Assembly (NCBI RefSeq): GCF_000293805.1
Contig: NZ_AMBZ01000001.1
Span: 1,330,001 to 1,394,000, forward strand
Direction: 5' to 3'
Length of the DNA: 64,000 nucleotides
From: Paenibacillus alvei DSM 29
Lineage (GTDB): Bacteria > Bacillota > Bacilli > Paenibacillales > Paenibacillaceae
The position numbers and the translations under genes are program-made. This document shows, piece by piece, positions 29,201 to 44,200 of the stretch. The notes under the pieces are model-generated. The model did no database searches and was not told the DNA's origin. It was given only the letters and a program-made list of their open reading frames with translations. Numbering within the stretch: position 1 is the stretch's first letter; every line of letters starts with the position of its first letter.

Positions 29201-32200
29201 TCGAGCGGCACATACGCCCCGCCCGCTTTCCAGACGGCCAGTACGGCCACCAGCAAGTCCACCGAACGCTCGGCGAGAATGCCGACGATCGTCTCCCGGC
29301 CGATGCCGCTTGCGCGCAGCGTGGCCGCCAAGCGGTTCGCCCGCTCGTTCAGCTCCGCATACGTCAGCCGGTCGTTCTCGTACACGACGGCCTCCGCTTC
29401 CGGCGTGCGCTCCGCCTGTTCCTCGAACAGCCGGTGGAACGCGGCCGCAGGAGCCGCTTCCGGCTGCGCCGGGTTGAACGCGCCAAGAATTTGCTCTTTT
29501 TCCGCCGGTGTCAAAATGCCCAGCTCGGCAATAGTCGCCGACGGGTTGCGGAGAATGGATTCAAGCAGCTGCAAGTAATGAGCGGCCAATTTCTCCACCG
29601 TTTCGGTTTTATAAAGAGCAGTGGCGTATTCAAACAGATACTCCAAGCCTTCCTCGATCTCCGTGACGTCCAAGCTGAGATCGAATTTAGAAACAATTTC
29701 TTCGCTGGCATACGTCGACAAATGGAGTCCGGGAAGCTGGATTTCCAAATTCTCTGTATTCTGCAAAGCAAACATCGTATCGAACAGCGGATTGCGGCTT
29801 AAATCACGAGCTACGTTTACCTTATCGACCAGTTCCTCAAACGGATAATTCTGATGTTCAAAAGCGCCCAGCGTCGTCTCCTTGATTTCCTTCAAGTAGT
29901 CAAGGAACGTCTTACCGGCAGCCGGATAACTGCGGATGGCCAGAGTATTGACGAACATTCCGATCAGCGGCTGAACGTCGCTGTGATTTCTTCCCGCAAT
30001 CGGCGTACCGACCACCACGTCTTCTTGTCTTGTATATTTATGCAATAATATTGTATAACCAGCAAGCAGAACCATGTAAAGCGTTGCGCCGTTCTCGGCT
30101 GCAAGCCGTTTCAGACCCTCGCTTTTCTCCTTATTCATAAACAATTGCAGTGTGCGGCCCTCGTAGCTCTGCATAGCCGGGCGCGGGTAGTCCGTCGGCA
30201 ATTCCAAAACCGGCAGTTCTCCGCGGAACATGTCGAGCCAGTAGGCTTCCTGCTTGGCAAGCTGAGCTTTCTGCTCGTCCGATTGCTGCCATACCGCATA
30301 ATCTTTGTACTGAATGCGGAGCGGCTCCAACGGCTCCCCGCTGTACAAGCGGACGAACTCTTCGATCAGTACATCCATCGAAACGCCGTCAGATACGATA
30401 TGATGCGTATCGAACATCAGAATGTGCCGGTCCGGCGCCAGTTCGGCAAGGCCTACACGCAGAAGCGGCGGCTTCGCCAGATCAAACGGACGAACGAATT
30501 GGCGCACCGTTTCTTCCGCCTGCTCCCCGCTGATCTGCACATATTCCACCTGGAAGGCGGCTTCTTCGTAAATCCGCTGAACCGCTTCGCCTTTTACCAT
30601 CTCAAAGCCGGTACGCAGCGTTTCATGACGAGCTACGAGCCCGCAGAACGCTTCTGCAAACCGCTGCCGGTCGAGCTCCCCTTCGAGCAGCATAGCTCCC
30701 GGTATGTTGTAGCTCAGCTCGCCTCCTTCCAACTGGTTCAAGATATAGAGACGTTTCTGAGCGGAAGATAGCGGATAATACTCGCTAGGTTCCGCAGCCG
30801 GAATAGCTGTGAACGAGCCGATCTCCAGCCGCTCCATAGCCGCGGCCATTTCCTCAACCGTCGAGTAGCGGAATACGTCGCGAAGCGGGAATTCAATGCC
30901 TAGCTCCTTATGCATTTTGCTGACCAGCGTCGTCGCCCGCAGGGAGTGTCCGCCGAGGTCAAAGAAGTTGTCCGTTACGCCTACCGCCTTCTCCCGAACA
31001 AGCACCTCCTGCCAAATGGCGGCCAGCTTCGCCTCCAGTTCGGTGCGCGGCGCCACATATTCGCGGCCTCCGCCTGCTCCCCCTTCCGGCGCCGGCAGCG
31101 CCTTCCGGTCGATCTTTCCGTTCGGCGTCAAAGGCAGACGCTCCAGCTCCACGAAGTACGACGGGATCATGTACCCCGGCAACTCGCTGGAAATCGCACG
31201 CTTCAGGTCAGCCGCTGTCAAGCCTTCTTCCGCTGTATAATAAGCGCACAAAGCTTTCTGACCTTCTTGATCTTCCCTGACGACAACGACCGCTTCCTTC
31301 ACGCCACCTACACTCAGCATCTTCGCTTCGACTTCGCCCGTCTCAATCCGGTAGCCCCGGATTTTCGCCTGGTTGTCGATCCGGCCGATGAAGTCCACAT
31401 TGCCGTCCTCCATCCACCGCGCCAAGTCTCCCGTGCGGTACAGCCGCTCGCCCGCGGCGAACGGACTGTCTACGAACTTCTCTTCCGTCAGCTCCGGACG
31501 GTTCAAGTACCCGCGTGCTACGCCGACTCCGCCAATGACCAGCTCGCCCAGCACCCCGACCGGCACCGGGTTCAGATGCGCGTCCACGATGTAGAATTTC
31601 GCATTCAGCCACGCTTTGCCGATCGGCACATGCCCTGTCTGCGGCAGCTTCGTCAACTCCTCGTCGTAGAAGCTGGAGTCGATCGCCGCTTCCGTCACGC
31701 CGTAGGCGTTGATGATCCGGAACAACGAGCCGAAGCGTTCCTGCAAGGTCCGGTAATCCGCCACGCTGCAGCTGTCCGAGCTCGTGATCAACAGCTCCAT
31801 CCCGCTCATATCCAGCCGCTGATCGTGCACGTACTCCATGAACGGCACGATCAGCGCCGGCGTCGATTCGAAGATTGTCACTTGCTGCTGGCTGATCCAG
31901 TAGTGCAGACGAGACGGATCGATCCGGTCATCCTTCGGCACAATCACCATCGTGCCTCCGTTGTACAGCGTCCGCGCGATATCTCCCACGAACACGTCGA
32001 ACGAGAAGCTGGCGAGCTGCAGCAGCCGCACCGGGAACTGATCCAACCGGTATTCCCGCCGATAGCCCGCCGCCGTGTTCACCAGGCTGCGGTGCTCGAT
32101 CATCACGCCTTTCGGCTTGCCCGTCGTTCCCGACGTGTAGATCACGTACGCCAGATCCTCCGGACGGGCTTCATGGAAGCTGCCAATGCCAATATTCGGA

Positions 32201-35200
32201 TGGCTCTCATCGCCGTCATCCACAGCATCCGTCAGCTTGCCGGAGACCATGCCGAAACCAATCGCCGCATTCCCCCGCTCCTCGCTGTACGACGCTTCGT
32301 CGTCGAGGTACAGCACCGCCGCCAGCGCCAGCTCCTCTTCGCCGAGCCAGGCTTCGGCGCGTTCTCGCAGCGGCGTTTGCGTCAGCAGCACCTTCGCTCC
32401 ACTGTCTTCAAGCATGAACCGCACGCGGTCCGCCGGATAATCCGGGTCGAGCGGCACATACGCCCCGCCCGCTTTCCAGACGGCCAGCACGGACACCAGC
32501 AGATCCATCGAACGCTCGGCGAGAATGCCGACGATCGTCTCCCGGCCGATGCCGCTTGCGCGCAGCGTGGCCGCCAAGCGGTTCGCCCGCTCGTTCAGCT
32601 CCGCATACGTCAGCCGGTCGTCCTCGTACACGACGGCCTCCGCTTCCGGCGTGCGCTCCGCCTGTTCCTCGAACAGCCGGTGGAACGCGGCCGCAGGAGC
32701 CGCTTCCGGCTGCGCCGGGTTAAACACACCGAGAATTTGGTCTTTTTCCGCCGCCGTCAAAAGCTCCAACTGATTCACGCGGATATTCGGGTTAGCCGCA
32801 ACCTTCTCCAGTGCCTGGGCAAAATGACCGTGGATCAGCCTGATGTCTTCCTCTCTGTACGTCAGCGCATTGTACGTAAACCGCAGCAAAATATGCTCTT
32901 CCGGAATGACGGTAATGTCCAGGTCGTAGTTCGTTTGCTCCGGCGACTGGATATTAGCGATTTTCAGCGCTTCTTTGTCACCGCCGACAACCTGCTCAAT
33001 TTGTTCTTCCATCGGATAATTTTCAAAGACCATGATATGGTTGATCAAGTCGCGCTTTTGTTCGCTCAGCGACTGAATTTCGAACAGCGGGAACGTTTCG
33101 TAAGCTCCCGATGCCAGCGCTTGATCCTGGGTTTTTCTCAAGATATCGGCTACCGTCTCCTCGGCTTTGCCTTGAATACGAACCGGAATCGTATTGATAA
33201 ACAGGCCGATCATGCTTTCGATGCCCGGAATTTCCGCTGGACGCCCGGATACTACGGAGCCGAATACGACATCCTCGCTGTTGTTGTATACCTGCAGAAC
33301 CAGTCCCCATACGGTCTGCATGAACGTATTGAGCGTCACCTGCTGCTGGCGCGCCACCCGCTCGATTTGCCCGGTCAGTTCCTTGCTAAGTTCCACATCG
33401 ATTTCGGCCGCTTCAAAAGCGCCCTGCTTCAGCTGCGTTTTCTCCTGAGGCAGCTTGGTCTGCTGATCGTAACCCGCCAAATACTCGGACCAGTAACGCG
33501 AAGCTTTCGCGGCATCCTGAGCTTCCAGCCATTCGATATACCGGGAGTACGAGGTAACCGGAGGAAGCTCCAGCGTCCGCTTCTCTTGGAACGCGAAGTA
33601 GGTGTCGAACACTTCCTTGATCATGAAGGACATGCACCAGCCGTCCATCAAAATGTGATGGTGACTCCAGATCACATGGTAGGACTCGTCGCCCGTGCGC
33701 AAAACGGTCACGCGCATAAGAGAGCCTTGAGCCAAATCGAACTTGTTCGCTTTATCCGCGCTGACGAAATCGGCTATCGTCTTCTCCGGGTCTTCATCGA
33801 TTGCCGAGCGAATATCTTCGAAGTACACTTCACACTTCCGCTCGCGGAATACCACTTGAATCGGCTCGTCTCTCCAGCCGGTAATAAAGTTGGTCCGCAG
33901 CGCCTCATTCCGCTGCACCAGCGTATCCAATCCTTGGGTGAAGGCTTCGACATTCAGGCTTCCATACAGATCGAAGGTCACCTGTTCGAAGTAAGCTTCC
34001 GAATCGGCATCCAGCAGGCTGTGGAACAACATCCCTTTTTGCAGCGGAGTCAGGGTGTAAACATTCTCCAGTTCGCCGAGCGCCGCCGTATGTTCAGCCA
34101 ACCGCTCCAGTTCCTCCACCGTCACATCTTGAAGCAGAACGTCGCTAGGCGTAAGCTCCGGCCGCTCTTTCGATACGCAATGGCTGATGACTTCACGCAA
34201 GCTCGAATGAAGCAGGGTGCCCAGGCGCTCTACCGTTTCCCGTTTATACTGGGTTTCCCCATAACGGATTGTGAGTTCCAGCACTCCTTCCGACACCATA
34301 CCGTTGATATCTAGGGCAAAATCTATCACTGCATTCGGGCTTGAATCGGAGCCCGGGCTGAACGGAGACGGCTGCGAGCCGCTGCTTTCGTAATCCTGGT
34401 CGAACTGACCCAAATAGTTAAAGCTGATCTCCGGCTCCAAAGCGAAGCGCTCGCCGTCACGCGGCGCCGACAAATAACGCAGGATGCCGTAGCCGATTCC
34501 TTTGTTCGGAATGCGGCGCAAGCTTTCTTTCACCTGTTTCACCTGATGACCGAACGCCTGGGCGTGACCCGGCTCCAGAACGATAGGGAATTGGCTTGTA
34601 AACCAGCCTACCGTGCGCGTAATGTCCACATCCGGCAAAATATCTTCCCGGCCGTGGCCTTCGAGATTCACCAGCACGCGTTCCCGGCCGCTCCAAGCTT
34701 GTACCGCGAGGCCGAGCGCGGCAAGCAGCAAATCGTTCATTTCTGTACGGTAAGCACGGTGTGCCTGCTTCAGCAGCTGTTCGGTTTCCTCCGCCGTCCA
34801 GCGAACGGTCACGAGCCCGCTGTCCTTCAGCTTGGATCTGCCTTGTTCAAAATCTTTCGGAAGCGGCTCATAGGTCAATTGCTCGATATGCTGCCAATAC
34901 TCTCTCTCGCTTTCCAGCGCCGGATCGTTCGCATAACCGTTCGCATAATCAGCGAGCTGTTTCGCCCACGTTTGGAATGAATCCGTTTTGAGCGGCAGAC
35001 GGATCGGCTGCCCTTGCAGCGCCTGCTCATAGCCGGCAGCAAAATCTTCAAGCAGAATCCGCCATGATACGCCGTCTACGACCAAGTGATGGATCGCGAT
35101 GAGCAGGTGGTCGCCGTCGTCGCAGCGGAACAAGCCGAGCTTCACCAGCGGGCCGTTTTCCAGATCGATACTCGCTTGAATATCATTCGCCTTAGCCTCT

Positions 35201-38200
35201 ACCGCGCCTTTCACGTCGCAGACTCCCCTGAAATCTACAACTTCCAGATCGAACAGCGCTTCGTTCTCACCGGTGCCTCGGTTCCAGGCGGTATAGCCGC
35301 TCTCGGTTTGGCGGTAAACCGTACGGAGAGCATCGTGATGCACGATAAGTTGACGCACCGCTTGGCGTAAAGCTTCTTCGTCGAAGCCTTGCTTGGAGAA
35401 CTGCATGAATGCCTGGTTGCTGTGATGCACGTCGGCCGGATTTTGTTCAAAGAACCAGCGCTGAATCGGGGTCAAGATGACCTCTCCCGTCACTTCGGCC
35501 TGGCTTGCCGTTCTCTCCGCCGTTTGCAACTGCAAACTAAGGGCGGAAATCGTCGGATAATGGAACAAATCTTTCATGACCAGCTTGTACCCCGTTTGCA
35601 AAAGACGGGACGATACCTGCAAGGCCTTGATCGAATCGCCGCCGAGCGCAAAGAAATTGTCCATCGTGCCGACCTGATCCACGCCCAGCACTGACTGCCA
35701 GACCAACGCAAGTGCTTGCTCAGCAGGAGTACGAGGCGCCGTGTATGCAGCCTCGGCACGAATGCTTCCTTCCGGCACAGGCAGCCCTTTACGGTCGATC
35801 TTCCCGTTCGGCGTAAGCGGCATTTGATCCAGGCGCATGATACGCGAAGGCACCATATGGGAAGGCAGTGCAGCGTCCAGATGGGCCACAAGCCCTTCCA
35901 GATCGAAGCTGGAACCCGCTACAACATACCCGCACAAATATTTCTGCCCCCGTTCGTCCGTCCGAGCAATAACAAGCGCTTGACGCACGCCGGCAAAATT
36001 TTGCATGATCGCTTCAATTTCACCAAGCTCGATCCGATAGCCGCGAATTTTTACCTGGTTGTCGATCCGGCCGATGAAGTCCACGTTGCCGTCCGGCATC
36101 CAGCGCGCCAGGTCGCCCGTCCGGTACAGCCGCTCCCCAGCGGCGAACGGGCTGTCTACGAATTTCTCCGCCGTCAAATCCGGGCGGTTCAAGTAACCGC
36201 GGGCCACACCCGCTCCGCCGATAACCAGCTCGCCCAACACCCCGATCGGCACCGGCTTCAGACTCGCATCCACGATGTAGAACTTGGCGTTCAGCCATGC
36301 TTTCCCGATCGGCACGCTGCCCGTCTTAGGCAGCTTCTCCAGCGGCTCGTCATAGAAGCTGGAGTCAATCGCCGCTTCCGTTACGCCGTAGCTGTTAATA
36401 ATACGGAACTGCGAGCCGAAGCGCTCCTGCAAGGTGCGGTAATCCGCTACGCTGCACGCATCCGAGCTTGTGACCAGCAACTGCATCGAGCTGAGATCCA
36501 GACCCTCGGCATACACATGCTCCATGAACGGCACGATCAGCGCCGGAGTCGATTCGAACACCGTCACGGCGTAGTCGCGAATCCAGCCGTAGAGGCGGGT
36601 TGGATCAATCCGGTCGTCCTTCGGCACGATGACCATAGTGCCGCCGTTGTACAGCGTCCGCGCAATGTCGCCGACGAACACGTCGAACGAGAAGCTGGCG
36701 AGTTGCAGCAGCCGGATCGGGAACTGATCCAGGCGGTAGTCCCGCCGGTAGCCCGCCGCCGTGTTCACCAGGCTGCGGTGTTCCACCGCCACGCCCTTCG
36801 GACGACCAGTCGTACCGGAGGTGTAGATGACGTAAGCCAAATCGCGCGGCTTGTTCACATTCGCCGGATTCGATGCAAGATCCGCTGCCAGTACGTTCTG
36901 CTCGGCTTCTGCCGTGGCGGACGTTTCGGCAGAAGCCGTTTCCGCTTGCGCCAAAGCCTCCGCCTCTGCGCCTTCTTCGCCCAAAGCTTGTACGCCTGCA
37001 GCCACTTCCGCCGCTCCGAGGCTGTACGTCGCAGCGTCATCAAGTGCAAGCACCGTTTGCAGCGCTAGAGCTCCGTCGCTGCGCCAAACTTCCGCCTGCT
37101 CCAGCAGGCGGGTCTGCGTGAGCAGAACCGACGCCCCGCTGTCCGTGAGCATATACTCGATCCGCTCCGCCGGATAATCCGGATCAAGCGGCACATAAGC
37201 GCCGCCCGCTTTCCATACGGCGAGCACCCCGATCAACAGCTCCGCCGAACGGCCGGCCAGAATGCCGACCACCTGCTCCGGCTTCACTCCGCGCGCCCGC
37301 AGTGCATACGCCAGACGATTCGCTTTGGCGTTAAGCTCCGCATACGTCAGCTTGCTGTCTTCGTAGACAACCGCCAGCGCTCCAGGAGTGCGCTCCGCCT
37401 GCTCCTCGAACAGCTCGTGGAACGTCCTCTCTCTCCACGACTCATCCGCTTCCAAACCTGTACCCTCTGCGGCGGATTGCTTCGCAAGAGCCGAAGACGA
37501 CACGTCAAACCCGACCAGCAAATCATGCTTTTCGCTGTCCGTCAATATGTCCAAATCCGAAATCCGCGCACCCGGCTGATCCAGGATCGACGCTAAAAGC
37601 TGCTCGTAATGACCCGCCAGCCGTACCATCGTTTCCTGTCTAAACAACGAGGTAGCGTACTCGATCTTGCAAACCAGTTCGTTATCGGCTTCCACGATAT
37701 CTAAGCTAAGATCAAACTTTGCCGTCTTTTCCTCGATGTCAAACAGCGACCATTGCAAGCCTTCCAGGGTTAAATCCAAGCTTTCGTGCTTTTGCAAAGA
37801 AAACATGGTGTCAAACAGCGGATTCCGGCTTAAATCCCGGCTCACCTGAAGAGCTTCCACCAGCTCCTCAAACGGATAGTCCTGGTGCTCGTAGGCTCCA
37901 AGCGTCGTTTCCTTCACTTCCTGCAAGTAATCCAGGAACGTCCGTTCCGCCGCCGGACTCAAGCGAAGGGCCAGTGTATTGACGAACATGCCGATAATCG
38001 GATGCAGGTCGGCGTGAGAACGGGCGGCAATCGGAGTGCCGACCACGATATCTTCCTGTCCCGCGTATTTATGAAGCAATACGGAGTACGCAGCCAGCAA
38101 AAGCATGTAAAGCGTCACTCCCGAATCGCCGGCAAGCCGTTTGAGAGCTTCGCTTTTCTCTGCATCCAGCGTAAACGTGAGCGTTCGACCGTCAAACTGC

Positions 38201-41200
38201 TGGACGGCCGGGCGGGAGAAGTCGAGAGGCAACTCAAGAACCGGAAGCTCGGAGCTGAATACCCCGCGCCAGTATTCCTCCTGCTGTTTGATACGCTGGC
38301 GCTGTTCCTCGGATTGCTGCCAAACGGCGTAATCCTTGTATTGAATCCGCAGCTCCGGCAATTCTTCGCCATTGTAAAGCCCCACGAATTCGCGCAGCAG
38401 CACGTCCATGGAAAGGCCGTCGGAACCAATATGATGAATATCCAGCGCAAGCAGGAATTTCTCTTTCTCCAGTTCGATCAGCAGGGCGCGCAGCAAAGGC
38501 GGCTGGGTTAAGTCAAAAGGCTGAATAAAGTCTTCAAGAATGGCCCTAACCTGATCTTCACTTGCTTGAAGCTTCTCGACCTTGAAAGCTGCGAGCGGAT
38601 GAATACGCTGTACTGGCTCCCCATTCACGATTTCAAAACCGGTGCGCAGCATATCGTGCCGGGCTACCAAAGCAGTGAGCGCCTTTTCCACTTTGGCCTC
38701 GTTCAAAGCCCCTTCCAATTGCAATGCGCTTGGGAGGTTGTAATTCAGCTCCGAGCCATCCAACTGGTGCAGGACGTACAACCTTTTTTGAGCGGAGGAA
38801 ACGGGATAGTACGCTCTCTCTTCCGCTTTCGGAATCGAGCTGTGCTGCGTTTCCTCCAAGCTGGCAATAGCCCCGGCCATCGACTCTACCGTCATATAGC
38901 GGAACACATCGCGCAGCGGAAGTTCGACGTTCATATCCTTCCGAATCTTGCTGACAAGGTTCGTTGCTCGCAAGGAGTGGCCTCCAAGCTCGAAGAAATT
39001 GTCCAGGACTCCAATGCCGAAGTAACCCAGCACTTCCTCCCAGATCTTCACAAGCTGGGACTCCGTCCGGTTACGCGGCGCTACATATTCGACGCCCGTT
39101 TGCAAGCCGCCTTGCGGCTCCGGCAGCGCTTTGCGATCCACTTTGCCGTTGGACGTCAGCGGCATTCGCTCCAGCTGCACGAAGTACGACGGGATCATGT
39201 ACCCCGGCATTCCCTGGGCCAGCGAGGTTCTCATTTCGCTGACCGTCAGCGTCCGATCCGCCACAAAGTAGGCGACAAGCGCCTTCTCGCCTCCGCCATC
39301 CTGACGGGCGAGCACCACCGCTTCTTCCACGCCCTCGACGTTCAGAAGCTGCGTCTCGATTTCGTCCATCTCGATCCGGTACCCGCGGATTTTGACCTGG
39401 TGGTCGATCCGGCCCAGGTATTCAATGTTGCCGTCCGGCAGCCAAGCCGCCAAGTCGCCCGAGCGGTACAGTTTGTCCCCCTCCGCAAACGGGGAATCGA
39501 CAAACTTCTCCGCCGTCAGATCCGGACGGTTCAGGTATCCTCTCGCAAGGCCTTCCCCGGACACATACATTTCGCCCGCTACGCCGATCGGCACAGGGCG
39601 GCGGTTTTCATCCAAGACATACACCCTCAGCGTCGGGATCGGCTTGCCGATATTGCTCTTCGCCGCCTCAATCTCGACCCACGTAATTTCCTTATACGTC
39701 ACGTGAACTGTCGTCTCGGTAATACCGTACATATTGATCAGCTTCGTCTCCGGGTACTTCGTCTTGAAGCCCTTGAGCAGCAGCGGACTCAGCGCTTCGC
39801 CCCCGAAGATGACGTTGCGAATCCGCAGATCGTACGGATGGTCCGCCAAGACCTCACGCAGCAGCTGGTAGAAGTACGTTGGCGTCTGATTCAAAATCGT
39901 GACCTCTTCGCGGCCCAGCAGCGCCAGGAACTCGGCCGGATTTTTCGCCGTGAGCGGCGGTACGATGACCAGCTTGCCTCCGTACAGCAGCGCTCCGTAC
40001 ATTTCCCAGACGGAGAAATCGAAGCAGAACGAGTGGAACAGCGTCCACGTGTCGGATGGCCCGAAGTCGAACAGGTTCTTGTCGTTGAACAGGAGGCGCA
40101 CGACGTTCTTATGCTCGATCAGCGTTCCTTTCGGTCTGCCGGTCGTTCCCGACGTGTAGATGACATAAGCCAGGTTGTCCGGCCCGGAAATCGGCTCCAG
40201 GTTCGAAGCACCCAGCGCACCTTCGGAGTCCGCCCCTCTGTCGCCCCAAACGAAATCATCCAATTCGAGACGCGTTCCTGCGAAGTCGGTCTTCTCGTGC
40301 AGATGCTTTTGAATCAGCAATAACGGCGCGCCCGAATCCTCGACCATGAAGCGGATGCGCTCCTCCGGGTAGTCGGGATCGACAGGCACGTAGGCTCCGC
40401 CCGCTTTGAGAATCGCCAGAATGCCGACGACCATATCGAGCGAGCGTTCGGCCAGAATCGCTACCAGTTGGTCCGCTTCTACTCCCGTCTCCCGCAGCTT
40501 CCGCGCAAGGCGGTTGGATCGCTCGTTCAGCTCGCGGTAGGTCAACTGCCGCTCGTTCATGACGGCGGCCACGTTGTCCGGGTAAAGCTCCGCCTGCTCT
40601 TCGAACAAGCCGTGAATCGTCTGCTGCCGCGGGTAGTCCGCCACCGAATCGTTGAAACCGCACACCAGTTCGCGGATTTCCTCCTCCGTGAGCATTTCCA
40701 GCGAGGCAATATCCCCGTCTGGCGCTGCTGCGATGGTTTCTAACAGCTTGTCATAATGTTTGGCGAACCGTTCCGCGGTCTCCTGTTTATACAAAGCCGT
40801 AGCGTACTCCAACCGGCATTCGAGCTGACCATCCAGCTCCGAAATATCCAAGAGCAGCTCGAACTTGGATGTTTGGTTTTCCAGCGGATAAAATGATTGC
40901 TCCAGCCCCTCAATGACAATTTGCTCGTTCTCCGTATTTTGCAGGGAGAAGAACGTATCAAAGAGCGGATTTCGCCCGGTCGCGCGCGGAATGTGAAGAC
41001 TTTCCACCAAGTCTTCGAACAAATAATTTTGGTGTTCGAAAGCCCCGAGCGTGATGTCCTTGATTTCTTCCAGGTACGAAAGGTATGGCTTGGAACGCTC
41101 CGGACGACTGCGAATGGCCAGCGTATTGATAAACATTCCTACGATCGGCTGCACTTCTTCCTGCGTTCTTCCGGCAATCGGCGTTCCGACGATCAGATCT

Positions 41201-44200
41201 TCCTGACCCGAATATTTATGCATAAGGATGGAGTAAGCCGACAGCAGCACCATGTACAGGGTCGTCCCCGTCCGTGCCGCCAGCTCCTTCAGCTTCTTCG
41301 TCCGCTCTTTCCCGATATAAAACTTCACGGTTCGCCCATCAAAGCTTTGCACCGCTGGCCGCGGGAAGTCCGTCGGCAGCTCCAAGATCGGCAGCTCGCC
41401 TGACAACTGTTCCAACCAGTACTCCTTCTGCGGCTGGAGCATCTGCCCGTAAGCTTCGGAATGCTGCCAAACGGCATAATCTTTGTATTGAATGCGCAGC
41501 GGTGCCAGCTCCTCGCCCCGATACAGGCGGCTGAACTCGTCGAAGAGCAGCGCTGTCGATATGCCGTCCGAGACGATATGGTGCATATCGAACAGCAGAA
41601 TGTGGCGATCCTCGGCGACTTCGATCAGACCGATTCGGAAAAGTGGCGGCTTGGTCAGATCAAACGGGCGATAGTAAGCTTCCACCACTTGATCCACTTC
41701 CCGCTCGCTCGCCTGGAAATAATCAACAGAAAACTCCACCTCGTCATAGATGCGCTGCACAAGCTCGCCTTGAACCTGCTCAATCCCGGTACGCAGCGTC
41801 TCATGGCGCTGAATCAGCGCCCGGAATGCGTGCTCTACGCGCGTGCGATCCAGCTTACCTTCGAGAACAAGCGCCGCCGACATATTGTAGCTGCGCTCTG
41901 CCCCGTCAAGCTGGCGCAGTACGTACAGACGCTTTTGCTCGGATGAAACCGGATAGTACTCGGCCTCAGCCGCCTTTGTAATTTCATACGTCTCCTGCTG
42001 CTTTAAACCGCCGATTCTTTGGGCCAGCTGTTTGATCGTGGTGTAGCGGAAAACGTCCCGCAGCGGAACCTCGACTTGCAGCTCTTTCCGAATCTTGGAA
42101 ACCAGCGTGGAGGCTCGCAAGGAATGACCACCCAGGTCAAAGAAATCGTCTTCGACTCCAACTCGCGCAATACCCAGCACCTGCTGCCAAATGAGAGCAA
42201 GTCTTGTTTCCAGCGTTGTGCGAGGAGCCACATACTCACGGCCTGCTTCTACCTCTCCGGTCGGTTCAGGCAGCGCTTTACGATCAATTTTGCCGTTCGG
42301 AGTAAGTGGAAGCTTATCAAGAGACACCAGCCGGGCCGGGACCATATGGGTCGGCAGCTCTTGCTTCAATTGGGACAGCAGATCGCTCAGCTGCAAGGAA
42401 GTATCCGCCGCCACGTAGCCGCACAAATACTTTTGCCCCTGCTCATCCGTACGGTCGGTCACCACAGCCTGCTTGACGCCCGGGAAACGCAGCAGGGCCG
42501 TTTCAATTTCACCGAGTTCAATCCGGAACCCGCGAATTTTCACCTGATAGTCGATCCGGCCGATGAAGTCGACGTTGCCGTCTTCCAGCCAGCGGGCCAA
42601 ATCGCCTGTCCGGTACAGACGTTCGCCCGGCACAAACGGGCTGTCCGCAAATTTCTCGGCGGTTAGGTCCGGACGGTTCCAGTACCCGCGCGCCACCCCG
42701 GCGCCGCCGATGACAAGCTCGCCCGGAACCCCTACAGGAACCGGATTTAACGCGGCATCGACAATGTAAAACCGGGCGTTCAGCCAAGCTTTGCCGATCG
42801 GCACATGACCCGACGGCGGCAGCTTATCCAGCGGCTCACTGTAAAAGCTGCTGTCAATGGCCGCTTCGGTAACGCCATAGCTATTGATGATGCGGAATTG
42901 TCCGCCGAATCTTTCCTGCAGCAATCGGTAATCGTTGACACTGCAAGCATCCGAGCTGGTAATCAGCAACTGCATGGAGCTAACGTCCAGCCCTTCTTCA
43001 TAAATATGCTGCATGAATGGCAGGATGAGCGCAGGCGTCGATTCGAATACCGTAATGTTTTGCTCCCGAATCCAGCCGTATAAGCGGTTCGGGTCAATCC
43101 GGTCATCCTTCGGCACAATCACCATCGTACCTCCGTTATACAGCGTCCGCGCGATGTCTCCGACAAACACGTCAAACGAAAAGCTGGCCAACTGCAGCAG
43201 CCGCACCGGGAACTGATCCAACCGGTACTCGCGACGGTACGCATCCGCCGTATTCACGAGACTACCGTGCTCGATCATGACGCCTTTCGGGCGTCCCGTC
43301 GTACCCGAGGTGTAAATCACATAAGCCAAGTCTTGCGGGGCACTATCGGCAGATTCAAATTCCACGGCTAAGGCATCCCTGTTATAAATCTGTTCATCGT
43401 CCATGGCATAGACAGCTTGAAGTTTCAGCCGGTCATCGGCCAACCAACCTCCGGCCCGCTCCAACAGATGACGCTGCGTAAGCAGTACCGATGCACCGCT
43501 ATCGCTGAGCATGTATTCAATCCGCTCCGCCGGATAATCGGGATCCAGCGGTACATAGGCTCCGCCGGCTTTCCAAACTGCGAGCACCCCGACCAGCAGG
43601 TCCACCGAACGCTCCGCCCAGATCCCCGTAATCGTCTCCCTTCCCACGCCCTGTTCGCGAAGGAGAGAAGCCAGCCGCTCGGCGCGTTCGTTCAATTCGC
43701 CGTAGGTCAGCTGCTTGTCCATGTAGACGACTGCCGGATGATCCGGAATTTCCCGGGCAAACTTTTCAACATACCGATGAAATGCTTCTCCCTCGTTCAG
43801 CTCTGTCATCGGCGGGTTAAAAACGCCCAGAATGCGGTGTCTCTCCTCATCGCTCAGCAGAGAAATCTCGCGTACCGGCAGTTCGGGAGTCTGAAGAAAC
43901 TGGTCCAGAACGGTTATATACTGTTCCATAATCCGATCAATCTCGGCCGTCTCGAACAGGCCGGTACGATAGGAAGCATGGAGAATGACATGACCTTCAT
44001 TTAGCATATGGTCGAAGCGCAGCAGCAAATCGTCCATCTCATGCCTAGCGAAGTGAGTCTCCAAGCGTACTTTGATTTCTTCGTACTCCACGATTTTCAA
44101 AGGCAGATATTCCAGAGACGTACGGAACAGCCCCGAAAGATCGTTGCGGCCGTGTTGTTCGCGTAAATCCTGGATCAATTGGTTATAAGGGTATTTCTGA

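Noticed and set aside
27346-34314. Very long plus-strand open frames antisense to pmxE (for example 27346-29802 and 30910-34314), and similar ones opposite pmxA
   Set aside because: They are His/Arg/Gln-rich mirror frames caused by the high G+C codon pattern of the NRPS on the other strand, repeat with every module, lack ribosome sites and have no family resemblance.
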